In this document: positions 43,461 to 51,736 of the stretch, piece by piece
Layout of the letters: the number at the start of each line of letters is the position of its first letter
Position numbering within the stretch: the stretch's first letter is position 1
Source: Sva-07 sp963717385
GTDB lineage: Bacteria; Actinomycetota; Acidimicrobiia; Acidimicrobiales; Ilumatobacteraceae
Assembly: GCA_963717385.1 (NCBI GenBank)
Contig: CAVQWE010000027.1
Coordinates: 124,001-188,000, forward strand
Direction: 5' to 3'
Length of the DNA stretch: 64,000 nt
Notes under the pieces: generated by a model
What the model saw: only the letters and a program-made list of their open reading frames with translations
Database searches by the model: none
What the model was told of the DNA's origin: nothing
Program-made: the position numbers and the translations under genes

Positions 43461-44754
43461 GTGACACGCAACGTTCCTGCCCTGTTCGCGCTCGGCGGCC
43501 TGCTCCTGACGGGCGCCGCATGTGCCTCCTCCGACGCCGATGATTCATTCGGTGTCGGACAGCCGTCGACGACGATCGACGCAACCACCTCGACGATCAA
43601 CCCGACCAGCCCGTCGACAACCGACGAACCGGCGGCCACGGCCACCGCGCCCCCACCAGCGGAGACCACCTCGACAACAGCGCCCGGGCCGCTGCCCGAG
43701 CCGGTCGTGTCGCTCTACGAGTTCGCCACGTTCGACCAGCCCGTCGACGTGGTCGACCGACCTGGCGACGGCACCGTCTATGTCGTCGAACAACCCGGTC
43801 GGGTGGTGGCCGCCACCGATCTGTCGACCGAAACCGTGCTCGACATCACCGATCTCACCGAAGCACAGGGCGAACAGGGATTGCTGGGGCTGGCGTTCCA
43901 TCCGACCGAGGATCTCGCCTACGTCCACTACACCGATCTGATGGGCGACACGGTCATTGCCGAGTTCTGCGCTGGATCCGGTCACCGGCCTCTTCGATCG
44001 GGCCTCGTTGCGTGAGGTGCTGACCGTCGACCAGCCGTACGGCAACCACAACGGCGGGCGAATCACCTTCGGACCAGACCAACTGCTCTACATCGGCCTG
44101 GGCGATGGTGGCTCAGGGGGTGATCCCGAGAGGTACGCACTCGACTTGTCGAGCCGCCTCGGCAAGATCCTGCGCATCGATCCGGTCGAGTCCACCGGAG
44201 CGCCGTTCACCGTGCCGGACGACAACCCGTTCGTCGATGTTGCCGACGCTGACCCGACCATCTGGTCGTCCGGGCTTCGCAACCCGTGGAAGTTCTCGTT
44301 CGACCGCACCACTGGCGATCTCTGGATCGCCGACGTCGGACAGAGCAACTTCGAGGAGATCAATCGGTCGGTCGCTGTCGACCGGTTCGATGCAGGCAAG
44401 GGCGCCAACTTCGGGTGGAGTGCCTTCGAGGGATTCGAGCAGTTCAACGACGATCAACCCACCGATGGCGCTCTTGCGCCGCTGTTCGTCTACGACCACG
44501 CAGGTGGGCGCTGTTCGGTCAGCGGCGGCAGCGTCTCGACCGGCGACAACATCGCCGGCTTGCAGGGGTGGTACGTGTTCGGCGACTACTGCAGCGGCCA
44601 GATCTGGGCGCTCGACACCACCGCGCCGCCGAGCGAGCCGAGGGTGATCGAGATCGCCCAACTCGACTCGCTGGTGGCGATCGCCGAGGGGCCCGACCAC
44701 GACATCTACGCGGTGTCGAACAACGGCACCGTCGCCCGGTTCATCCCCGGCTGA
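43461..44754 (+). CDS. PQQ-dependent sugar dehydrogenase-like lipoprotein (frameshift near 43970)
   Basis: About 430 residues from GTG 43461. Signal peptide with lipobox TGAAC, then a Thr/Pro/Ser-rich spacer (about 25-80) and a six-bladed propeller of the glucose/sorbosone dehydrogenase (YliI/GDH-B) family: FDQPVDVVDRPGDGTVYVVE, GLLGLAFHP, YGNHNGGRITFGPDQLLYIG, GLRNPWKFSFDRTTGDLWIA and GWSAFEG. These enzymes oxidise aldose sugars with PQQ outside the membrane. One base is extra near 43970: without the T in TTCTGCG the frame reads IAEFALDPVTG. No PQQ synthesis genes are in the window. Confidence 0.85.
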
Positions 44755-44781
44755 GCGCAGCTCGAGGACCCGGAGCAACAC

Positions 44782-45531
44782 TCACAAGAAGCTGAGCAGG
44801 TCGGCGAACACCTCCTCGGCGTCGACGTCCAGACCCCGACGCTCGAACCAGCCGCACACGTTGAGCACATCACGGTGGAGGAAGTCGACGCCTTGCAGGT
44901 TCGCCGCGATGTCGATCGCCTGCGGGAAGTCGATGAACCACAGCTGCTCCTGCCACCACAACAGGTTGTACGCCGACAGGTCACCGTGCGCGATGCCGGC
45001 AGCAGTGATGGTTCGAAGACCGTCGAGCAGTTGCTCGAAGGCACCGGCGAGCTGCGTCGTGCTCAGGCGCGCCGCTGACAGCTGCGGCGCCGCCATCTCC
45101 CAGTCGCCGACGTACTCGAGGTCGAAGACGTCGTCGGCGAAGGCGATCGGATACGGCACCGTCACCCCGGCGTGCCAGAGCTTCGTCATCACCTCGTGCT
45201 CGGTTCCGGTCCACCGGTCCTGGAGCAACTTCTTGCCGTAGGTCGACATCCGGTCGATGGCACGGCGGTCGCGCGACTTGCGGAATTGGCGGCCCTCTCG
45301 GTACTGGACGTCGTGCCGGAACGCCGACGAGCGTTGCACGCCCATCGCTTCGAGTTGGCCCTTCTGAGTGACGTGACGGGGCAGGTAACGCTTGCGAGCG
45401 ATGAGGCACGTTCGGTCATCGTCGCCGATTCGTTCGACGAGGTTGACCTGAGCCTCCTTTCCACTCTTGACGACGCCGTGGTCGACGTCGGTGTAGGGCT
45501 CGCTGACGAGCCAAAACGGTTGATCGGACAT
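44782..45531 (-). CDS. RIO1-like serine/threonine kinase
   Basis: 249 residues from ATG 45531; GAGG lies about 10 nt upstream. RIO kinase fold: nucleotide-binding VVKSGKEAQVNLVE, the lysine in LIARKRY, catalytic loop AGIAHGDLSAYNLLW and metal-binding IDFPQAID. In the bacterial members the function is mostly unknown; the archaeal and eukaryotic enzymes act in small-subunit ribosome maturation. A basic stretch (about 75-100; SAFRHDVQYREGRQFRKSRD) could contact RNA. A 16-codon ORF with a strong ribosome binding site lies 81 nt upstream in the same direction. Confidence 0.88.
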   Translation of the reverse strand: MSDQPFWLVSEPYTDVDHGVVKSGKEAQVNLVERIGDDDRTCLIARKRYLPRHVTQKGQLEAMGVQRSSAFRHDVQYREGRQFRKSRDRRAIDRMSTYGKKLLQDRWTGTEHEVMTKLWHAGVTVPYPIAFADDVFDLEYVGDWEMAAPQLSAARLSTTQLAGAFEQLLDGLRTITAAGIAHGDLSAYNLLWWQEQLWFIDFPQAIDIAANLQGVDFLHRDVLNVCGWFERRGLDVDAEEVFADLLSFL

Positions 45532-45612
45532 GTGGGTGCACCTCGGGCGCGAGAGAACGAACGTTGGGACGATGTTCGATCGCACGTCGGGGCGGCCGAG
45601 GCCGAACGGGAC

Positions 45613-45663
45613 TCAGGCGGCGGGGATCGCGCGACCGTTGGAAGCAGCGGCAACAACAGACAT
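45613..45663 (-). CDS. 16-residue ORF upstream of the RIO kinase
   Basis: Encodes MSVVAAASNGRAIPAA. The ribosome binding site GGAGGAG, 6 nt before ATG 45663, is the best in the window, and a TACGTT -10 box (45703-45698) lies 35 nt before it, so it should be transcribed and translated. I know no family for it. It may be a leader peptide for the RIO kinase gene or a small protein; the remaining leader to the kinase has 81 nt with an interrupted inverted repeat (GAACATCGTCC, GTTCGTTC). Confidence 0.45.
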   Translation of the reverse strand: MSVVAAASNGRAIPAA

Positions 45664-45737
45664 GTGCGACTCCTCCTCTCGATCGACGGACGAAGCCAAC
45701 GTAGCGCGACGCCCGCTGGCAAGCCAGCGAGTTTCAG

Positions 45738-46718
45738 CTACCAGGTTTCGCCGTGGTCCGGGAGGGTGTCGGGGGTTCCGACGATCAACGGATCGGGCGC
45801 CACGACGACATCGAGGTTCTTGCCGTCGTAGGGCAGCACGTCCAGCACGTGGCGGATCGCGTTGATGCGTCCGCGCTTCTTGTCGTTGCTTCGCACGATG
45901 TTCCAGGGGGCGCGCTCGGTGGAGGTCCGCTCGAACATCGTGAGCTTTGCCTGGGTGTACTCGTCCCACCGGTCGAGTGAGGCAATGTCGGTCGGGCTCA
46001 GTTTCCACTGACGCACCGGGTCGATCCGCCGGATCGTGAACCGCGCGATCTGCTCGCGCCGCGACACCGAGAACCACAGCTTGATCAGCGTGGTGTCGGC
46101 GTTCATCAACATCTCCTCGAACTGAGGGACGGTGCGCAGGAACTCTTCGTACTCGTCGGGTGTGCAGTACCCCATGACACGCTCGACGCCGGCGCGGTTG
46201 TACCACGAACGATCGAAGAACCGCATCTCACCACGAGTCGGGAGGTGGCGCACATAGCGCTGGAAGAACCATTCGCCCTGCTCACGTACCGACGGCACGC
46301 TGAGTGCGACCACTTCGGCACCACGTGGGTCGAGGTGCTCGAGAAACCGCTTGATGGTGCCGCCCTTGCCGGCGGCGTCGCGCCCCTCGAACAGCAACAC
46401 CAGCTTGTGACCGGTCGACTTGATCCAGTCTTGTGCCTTGAGGAGTTCGACCTGCAGATCACGCTTGAGCGCTTCGTACTCGGATCGCGACATCCGTTCG
46501 TCGTAGGGATAGCTCTCCTGCCACGTGTTGACCGGCAGCCCGTCAGGCCCCAACAAGATGGGGTCGTCGATCTGGTCGAAGGTGCCCTCGACGGTGAATC
46601 CCCGAGCCGCGATCTCCTCGGCGCTCATGGACCGGAAGGCCTCGATCAGGCTGTCGATGTCGGTGACTTGTTGCCTCGACGCAACGGCGACAGATGGCAA
46701 GTCGTTCGAATCCTGCAC
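45738..46718 (-). CDS. ppk2: Polyphosphate kinase 2 family protein
   Basis: 326 residues from GTG 46718, with GAAAGG 6 nt upstream. The PPK2 core has Walker A FEGRDAAGKGGTIKR, then RGEMRFFDRSWYNRAGVERV (Walker B and lid) and MGYCTPDEYEEF. Class I PPK2 uses polyphosphate to phosphorylate ADP or GDP (and the reverse). The N-terminal extension (about 1-60) is longer than in minimal enzymes. Its gene is on its own, unlike ppk1 next to the pst genes, so the window holds both kinds of polyphosphate kinase. Confidence 0.9.
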   Translation of the reverse strand: MQDSNDLPSVAVASRQQVTDIDSLIEAFRSMSAEEIAARGFTVEGTFDQIDDPILLGPDGLPVNTWQESYPYDERMSRSEYEALKRDLQVELLKAQDWIKSTGHKLVLLFEGRDAAGKGGTIKRFLEHLDPRGAEVVALSVPSVREQGEWFFQRYVRHLPTRGEMRFFDRSWYNRAGVERVMGYCTPDEYEEFLRTVPQFEEMLMNADTTLIKLWFSVSRREQIARFTIRRIDPVRQWKLSPTDIASLDRWDEYTQAKLTMFERTSTERAPWNIVRSNDKKRGRINAIRHVLDVLPYDGKNLDVVVAPDPLIVGTPDTLPDHGETW

Positions 46719-46831
46719 GATGAACCTTTCGTCGTTCGCCGGGCACGGCCGACCGCGCCCTTCACCCTCCATCATGGTCTGGCGGCGCACCACCCGCCGC
46801 ACTCGTCGAGCAGCGGGAGTTGCAGGACGAC

Positions 46832-48226
46832 TCAGGCGACTCGCTCGAACTCGATGCGCGCCTCTGCGAGGTCGACGCGCACCAACCTGACTCGCACGTC
46901 ATCGCCGGGGTCGACTCGCCGTGCGTCGACCCGGGCAACGATCGCCGGGTCGACGATCTGGATCCGAACACCGCGGTCGTCTTCGTCGGTGACGACCGCA
47001 TCGAAGAGCTCCCCTTCACGGCCGGCCAGCACCACTGCTTCGGCCAGATCGAGCGCAGCACGGTCGATCTGGGATGCCCGGGCGGTGGTTGCGTCCATCA
47101 CTGCCGGCAGCGCATCGAAGGCATCGGCGACCCAGGGCTCGACCGGCTGGCCCGCAACCACCGACACTGCTGCCTCGATGACGAACCGGTCCGCGAGGCG
47201 GCGTAAGGGTGCGGTGGCATGGGTGTAGGTCGCCGCAACAGCGGCGTGCCACGGAACGTCCCCTGCCCGGTACGCCTCGTACGACGCCTTGCCGCTCGCA
47301 CGCCGCACCGCAAGTTGGAATGCTGCGGTCCGCGGATCGTCCCGTGCGAGCGCCCGCTCGAAACGATCGAGCGGAACGTCGTTCGACCAGTCGAGTCCGA
47401 ACGCACGAGCCGTGTGTCGCAGGCGCCGTTCGCCCCGCTCGTCGACGGCAGGCATCGTGCGGAACAGGCCGGTGCCGGCGGCGAACAATGCATCGGCGAC
47501 TGCCATGTTCGTGGCCAGCGACATCGCCGCCCCCTGACGTTCGACAGCTCGACGCGGGCGGAACCGGAGCGTGAAGGCACCGCCGCTGGTCACCACTTCT
47601 TGTTCGGGCATGTCGATCCGGTCAGCGCCACGAATGGCCTCGGCTGCCTCGATCCGGCGAGCCAACTCGCCGAAACCGCTCGGCAACTGGTCTGCTTCGA
47701 CCGTGGCGTATGCGAGTTGTGCCCGGCTGCGGATCACCGCACGTTCGGCGCCGTCGAGGTGCACCGCACCATCGGAGCCGACCCGCACCACGAACACCAC
47801 AGCGGGCCGATCGACGTCGGCGAGCAGGCTGGCGCACCCTTCGGCGAGTTGCGGAGGATGCAGGCCCGAACGACCGTCGGGCAGATAGAGCGTGACCCCG
47901 CGGCGCCACGCCTCGGCATCGATCGCACCCCCTGGTGTCACGAACGCTGCGACGTCGGCGATCGCGTAGCGAAGAATCACGTCGGATCCGGCCGACTCGA
48001 TTGCGAAGGCTTGATCGAGGTCGGTGCTACCGACCGGATCGAGCGTGACGAAGTCGACGCCGGTGCGGTCGACCCGTGCCGTGGAGTCGCCCCACGACGC
48101 CGACGCTGCGACACGGTCGGCTTCTGCCAAGACCTCGACCGGAAATCCCTCGGGAACGTCGAAGCGTCGACGCAGATCGTCGAGTCCGCTCCTCAGGTTG
48201 CCGTCGACGTCGACGAGGCGAACCAT
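46832..48226 (-). CDS. RNB-domain ribonuclease
   Basis: 464 residues with an RNase II/R catalytic domain and no full set of cold-shock or S1 domains, as in the short actinobacterial RNB proteins. The catalytic aspartates lie in LDPVGSTDLDQAF (the family has D-x-x-x-x-x-D-x-D-D; the last is Q here, which I recall as common in these actinobacterial proteins), followed by RYAIADVAAFV. Later motifs AAVAATYTHATAPLRRLADR are intact. It degrades single-stranded RNA from the 3' end. It follows mreB by 4 nt on the minus strand. Confidence 0.88.
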   Translation of the reverse strand: MVRLVDVDGNLRSGLDDLRRRFDVPEGFPVEVLAEADRVAASASWGDSTARVDRTGVDFVTLDPVGSTDLDQAFAIESAGSDVILRYAIADVAAFVTPGGAIDAEAWRRGVTLYLPDGRSGLHPPQLAEGCASLLADVDRPAVVFVVRVGSDGAVHLDGAERAVIRSRAQLAYATVEADQLPSGFGELARRIEAAEAIRGADRIDMPEQEVVTSGGAFTLRFRPRRAVERQGAAMSLATNMAVADALFAAGTGLFRTMPAVDERGERRLRHTARAFGLDWSNDVPLDRFERALARDDPRTAAFQLAVRRASGKASYEAYRAGDVPWHAAVAATYTHATAPLRRLADRFVIEAAVSVVAGQPVEPWVADAFDALPAVMDATTARASQIDRAALDLAEAVVLAGREGELFDAVVTDEDDRGVRIQIVDPAIVARVDARRVDPGDDVRVRLVRVDLAEARIEFERVA

Positions 48227-48230
48227 CAGA

Positions 48231-49235
48231 TCAGCGGCGGGCGCCCATGAACATGCCCTTCAGGGCGTCGTAGTGCTCGATCACGTGGCCGGCGCCCAAG
48301 ACGACGGCCTCGAGCGGCACGTTCGACATCTTGACCGGCACCTCGGTTTCGCGTTCGATCCGTTCGGCCAGGCCGCGCAGCAACCCGCCGCCCCCGACGA
48401 GGAACATGCCGCGAACCAAGAAGTCCTGCGACAGCTCTGGCGGCGCCTTCGACAAACAGCGGATGACCGATGCGACGATCGACGACACGACGTCTTCGAT
48501 GGCGTAGCGGACTTCTTCGGGCGTGAGCAGCACCGTCTTGGGCAGACCGGTCATCAGGTCACGGCCGCGGACCTCGGCTTGGTTCTCGTCGGGGGTCGGG
48601 TCCGCCGAGCCGATCGCCACCTTGATCTCTTCAGCAGTGCGTTCGCCGATCGCGATGCCGTGCTCGCGCCGGACATAGTTCTGGATCGCTGCGTCGATGT
48701 CGAACGAGCCGACGCGCACCGCCTCGAGCGCCACGATGCCGCCGAGGCTGATCACCGCGGTTTCGCTGGTGCCGCCGCCGATGTCGATCACCATGTTGCC
48801 GACGGGCTCGTCGATGGGCAGATCCGCGCCGATCGCCGCCGCCATCGGTTGTTCGATCAGGTTCGCGTCGGCGGCGCCGGCCCGTCGGGCAGCATCGGTG
48901 ACGGCGCGACGCTCGACCTCGGTGATCGCCGACGGCACACAGATGACCACCTTTGGCCGGGTGAAGCGGCTGACGCCGACACGCTGCAGCAACAGGCGGA
49001 TCATCCGCTCGGTGATCTCGAAGTCGGTGATGGCGCCTCCGCGCAATGGACGTACTGCCACGATGTAGCCAGGCGTGCGCCCGATCATCTGCCACGCCTC
49101 TCGACCGGTGGCCAGCACCTCGCCGGTCTGGCGGTTGAGGGCGATGACCGACGGTTCGTTCAGAACGATGCCGCGGCCCTTCATGTAGACGAGGGTGTTG
49201 GCGGTGCCCAGGTCGATGGCGAGGTCACGTGCCAT
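48231..49235 (-). CDS. mreB: Rod shape-determining protein MreB
   Basis: 334 residues, standard length. Actin-fold phosphate motifs: IDLGTANTLVYMKGRGIVLN (phosphate 1), VIDIGGGTSETAVISLGG (phosphate 2), and the adenosine motif LVGGGGLLRGL. MreB filaments guide side-wall peptidoglycan synthesis in rod-shaped cells. No mreC, mreD or rodA lie beside it, unlike the usual mre cluster. Translation probably uses AAGGGTG upstream of ATG 49235. It is intact, without frameshift. Confidence 0.95.
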   Translation of the reverse strand: MARDLAIDLGTANTLVYMKGRGIVLNEPSVIALNRQTGEVLATGREAWQMIGRTPGYIVAVRPLRGGAITDFEITERMIRLLLQRVGVSRFTRPKVVICVPSAITEVERRAVTDAARRAGAADANLIEQPMAAAIGADLPIDEPVGNMVIDIGGGTSETAVISLGGIVALEAVRVGSFDIDAAIQNYVRREHGIAIGERTAEEIKVAIGSADPTPDENQAEVRGRDLMTGLPKTVLLTPEEVRYAIEDVVSSIVASVIRCLSKAPPELSQDFLVRGMFLVGGGGLLRGLAERIERETEVPVKMSNVPLEAVVLGAGHVIEHYDALKGMFMGARR

Positions 49236-49288
49236 GGTTGGTCACCCTTGCAGTTCCGAGGGCAGCGCCCGCGCCGAACGAGGCGGTG

Positions 49289-49504
49289 TCACGAGTCATC
49301 GCCACCATCATCGCCGCTGGGGGCACGCTCGGAGGGTTTCATCCGATCCGAGGTCTGACGACGCGCTTCGGGCGACAGCGCATCGATCTGGCGGCGGAAC
49401 GACGCGATGTGGTCCGGCGGTCGCCGATTGCGGCCCGCAGCTGTCGCGATGACTGCGACGAGCACGCCGACAATGGCGGCAGCGGCGATGACGAACACCA
49501 TCAT
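49289..49504 (-). CDS. Small single-helix membrane protein
   Basis: 71 residues, from ATG 49504 overlapping the moaE stop (ATGA). N-terminal helix MMVFVIAAAAIVGVLVAVIA, then a basic segment (GRNRRPPDHIASFRRQIDAL) and an acidic, disordered-looking end. I know no family with a function. Position between moaE and mreB and coupling to moaE suggest it is expressed with them. Confidence 0.6.
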   Translation of the reverse strand: MMVFVIAAAAIVGVLVAVIATAAGRNRRPPDHIASFRRQIDALSPEARRQTSDRMKPSERAPSGDDGGDDS

Positions 49505-49980
49505 TCGGCGGTCCTCACCGACCGCGGATCGACCAGGTCGTGCGCTCCGGTGCCCCAATCGGCGCCATCGGCCCAGACCTCGTGCTTCCAGATCGGTGCG
49601 GACTCCTTGAGCGCGTCGATTGCGTACCGGGCTGCTTCGAACGCTTCGGCCCGGTGCGGCGCGGACACGACCGCGACGACCGACGACTCGCCGATCTCGA
49701 TCCGACCCAGACGATGCAAGAGCGCGACTCGGCCCGTGTCGGGCCAGCGCTGGCGCAGTTCGGCTCCGATCTCGGCGAAACGGGGCACCACCTGCTGGTC
49801 GTACGCCTCGTAGGTGAGGTGCTCGACGCCGGACCGTCCTTCGGCGTGATCGCGGATCGTGCCGCTGAACAGCACGACCGCCCCACAACGCGGCTGGATC
49901 GCCCAGTCGTAGGCCGCCCCGACGGGAAGCTCTGACTGCGTGAGAGCGAACCAGTCGTCGCCATCGAGAGGTTGATCCAC
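49501..49980 (-). CDS. moaE: Molybdopterin synthase catalytic subunit MoaE
   Basis: 159 residues from GTG 49980, the start selected by a TACGCT box 6 nt upstream. Typical MoaE motifs: GAVVLFSGTIRDHAEGR, HLTYEAYDQQVVP, ALLHRLGRIEIGESSVVAVVSAPHR-like stretch, and the active lysines in DALKESAPIWKHEVWADG. With MoaD, it adds sulphur to precursor Z to make molybdopterin. No moaD or other moa genes lie in the window. The stop overlaps the small membrane protein gene. Confidence 0.9.
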   Translation of the reverse strand: MDQPLDGDDWFALTQSELPVGAAYDWAIQPRCGAVVLFSGTIRDHAEGRSGVEHLTYEAYDQQVVPRFAEIGAELRQRWPDTGRVALLHRLGRIEIGESSVVAVVSAPHRAEAFEAARYAIDALKESAPIWKHEVWADGADWGTGAHDLVDPRSVRTAE

Positions 49981-49986
49981 GTCGGC

Positions 49987-49992
49987 AGCGTA
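49987..49992 (-). promoter_or_regulatory. -10 box for moaE
   Basis: TACGCT on the minus strand, 6 nt before GTG 49980. Confidence 0.55.
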
Positions 49993-50061
49993 GCGACGCC
50001 GAACGTGGTGGAGACGGCCCGCGGCCAGTGCGCACGCGCCGAGCTGTACGATCTCGTCTTC

Positions 50062-50625
50062 GTGGAGCCAGGTCCCCTTCCACCCCACGAACGAACGTGG
50101 CGGCACCCGTCCGAACTCGGACCAACGCGTCTCGAGGTCGATGACTCGAGCCGACGATCGTCAGCGAGCCTGCTCGCGCTCGCCGGCGGAACGATGGCGG
50201 TGTTGGCTGTGGCCACGATGGTGGTGGCGATGACCCCGCGCACCTCGAACGGTCCGGTGGCCTTGAGCGCCACGACCACACCGATCACTGCCACTGCCGT
50301 GATCGAGCCACCGGCGTCGCCTGACGCCGCGCAGGCCGCTGCCGGGCCCACCGGACCGCGCACGGCGCTGCTCACATCGTTCGCTGCGTTCCCCCATGCG
50401 GTCACCTCCGGACCGCAGTTCGTGGTCGATGGCACCGACGTCGCCGAACAGTCCCCTGCCGGCGACGACACGGTGTTCCTGCGCACCGAGGCGGTCACGT
50501 ACCAGCTTCGATGGGACGACGCTCAACAGCTGAGCGTTCCCGATGGATCGGTGGTGTTCGACTCGTCCGGCGATCTCGTCGCACGTGTCACCGCCGGCGA
50601 ACTGCTCAGCCTTGTCGACGACTGA
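50062..50625 (+). CDS. Single-pass membrane protein with TWRHPSELG motif
   Basis: 187 residues from GTG 50062, with a TACGAT box 9 nt upstream; a longer open frame to 49972 crosses the moaE promoter. The N-terminal PPHERTWRHPSELGPTRLE is a motif I know from many actinobacterial membrane and trypsin-like proteins, whose role is unclear. One membrane helix (about 40-60) is followed by an extracytoplasmic part (about 75-187) without cysteines or a protease triad. Its 3' end overlaps the convergent epimerase gene by 20 nt. Confidence 0.65.
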   Translation: MEPGPLPPHERTWRHPSELGPTRLEVDDSSRRSSASLLALAGGTMAVLAVATMVVAMTPRTSNGPVALSATTTPITATAVIEPPASPDAAQAAAGPTGPRTALLTSFAAFPHAVTSGPQFVVDGTDVAEQSPAGDDTVFLRTEAVTYQLRWDDAQQLSVPDGSVVFDSSGDLVARVTAGELLSLVDD

Positions 50626-51632
50626 ATCGGCGGCGGCCGATCACGATCCCGATCACCGCGAACGCCGTCGCGATCAGCACGCCCCCACCCAACGCCAGCT
50701 CTTGGCGACGCTTCGGTGACACCATGGTCCACCACGGGGCGTCGGTGCTCTCGACGTACGTCTGCTCGTTGGTGACCGTGGGGGTCCAACCCGTCGCTCG
50801 GAGCCGCCCGTTCGAGACCACCCACGGCTCGTGCGTGTACGGAAGCAGCCCAGGGGGAATCGGGCCGCGGACGAACCGCCACCGGAGTCCGGCAACCAGT
50901 TCGCTGAGCCGTTCGGGCAGCGGTAGGCGGGGCCGCTCGCCCGACAGGGCACGGACCCGCTCGCCCGGCACCCAGCCGTCGGGGGCCACGTTGAACACGC
51001 CGTCGAGACGCCGATCGACACCGACGACGACCGCTGCCGCGAGGTCGTCGAGGTGGAGGAACTGCGACGGGGGGTCGGCTTGCGCCAGTCGCCGGCCGAA
51101 GCCGTACACCAACGCCGAGGCCAACCGCGACGCTCCCCCTGCGGCGAGCGCCACTGCTGGCCGCAACACGCAGGTGGTACGCCCGGGCTGCGACGAGCGC
51201 CACTGCTCGACCAGCTCCTCGGCTGATGCCAGTTGTCGAGCGAACACGAACTCGACGTCGGGTCGGAGCGCCGCGTCTTCGGTCAACGGCACCGGATTGT
51301 TGGGCGCCGCGCCGTAGACGAGCGCCGACGACACGAACACCACCGAGGTGGCCGCGATGCGATCGGCGATCGCCAGCGTCGACGCCGCCGACTCGGTGGC
51401 GCTCTCACGGCGGGCCGCTCGGGTGTCGTAGTCGCTGCTACCGAGGTCGACCACGGTCACCGCTGCACCGGCGGCAAGTGGCGAGCGCCAGTCGTCGCTG
51501 TCGAGATCGGTCGACATCGTCGAGACTGACCACCTCGTGACCAACGAGCAGTTGGGCGACCCGGTGGCCGAGCGAACCAGACGCCCCGGTGAGCACGACC
51601 AGGCCAACGGGTGGCTCACCGACGGCGCTCAT
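50606..51632 (-). CDS. NAD-dependent epimerase/dehydratase-like protein (frameshift near 51505)
   Basis: About 341 residues from ATG 51632. Atypical extended SDR: N-terminal VVLTGASGSLGHRVAQLLVG (nucleotide binding), then TSVVFVSSALVYG and the Tyr-Lys region replaced by FARQLASAEELVEQW, so catalytic residues differ from classical epimerases. A single membrane helix (ALGGGVLIATAFAVIGIVIG) with a basic end closes the protein, anchoring it in the membrane. The frame changes near 51505: without one base the protein reads VVSLDDVDR then LDSDDWRSPLA. The sugar or steroid-like substrate is unknown. Confidence 0.8.
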
Positions 51633-51639
51633 CGAACGA

Positions 51640-51645
51640 ACCATA
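51640..51645 (-). promoter_or_regulatory. -10 box for the epimerase-like gene
   Basis: TATGGT on the minus strand, 7 nt before ATG 51632. Confidence 0.55.
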
Positions 51646-51658
51646 CCGATCAGTCCTG

Positions 51659-51692
51659 CATCCCGGTGGTTCGTCCATCCCGGTGGTTCGTC
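51659..51692. repeat. Perfect 17-bp tandem duplication in a divergent promoter
   Basis: CATCCCGGTGGTTCGTC occurs twice head to tail with no mismatch, in the 104-nt gap between the epimerase-like and DUF2342 genes. It may be a repeated protein-binding site or a recent slippage event. Confidence 0.85.
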
Positions 51693-51724
51693 GACGCCGC
51701 CGCACCGTCGCGGGCGCGAACCCG

Positions 51725-51730
51725 TAACAT
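51725..51730 (+). promoter_or_regulatory. -10 box for the DUF2342 gene
   Basis: TAACAT, 6 nt before ATG 51737. Confidence 0.55.
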
Positions 51731-51736
51731 CGGGGC

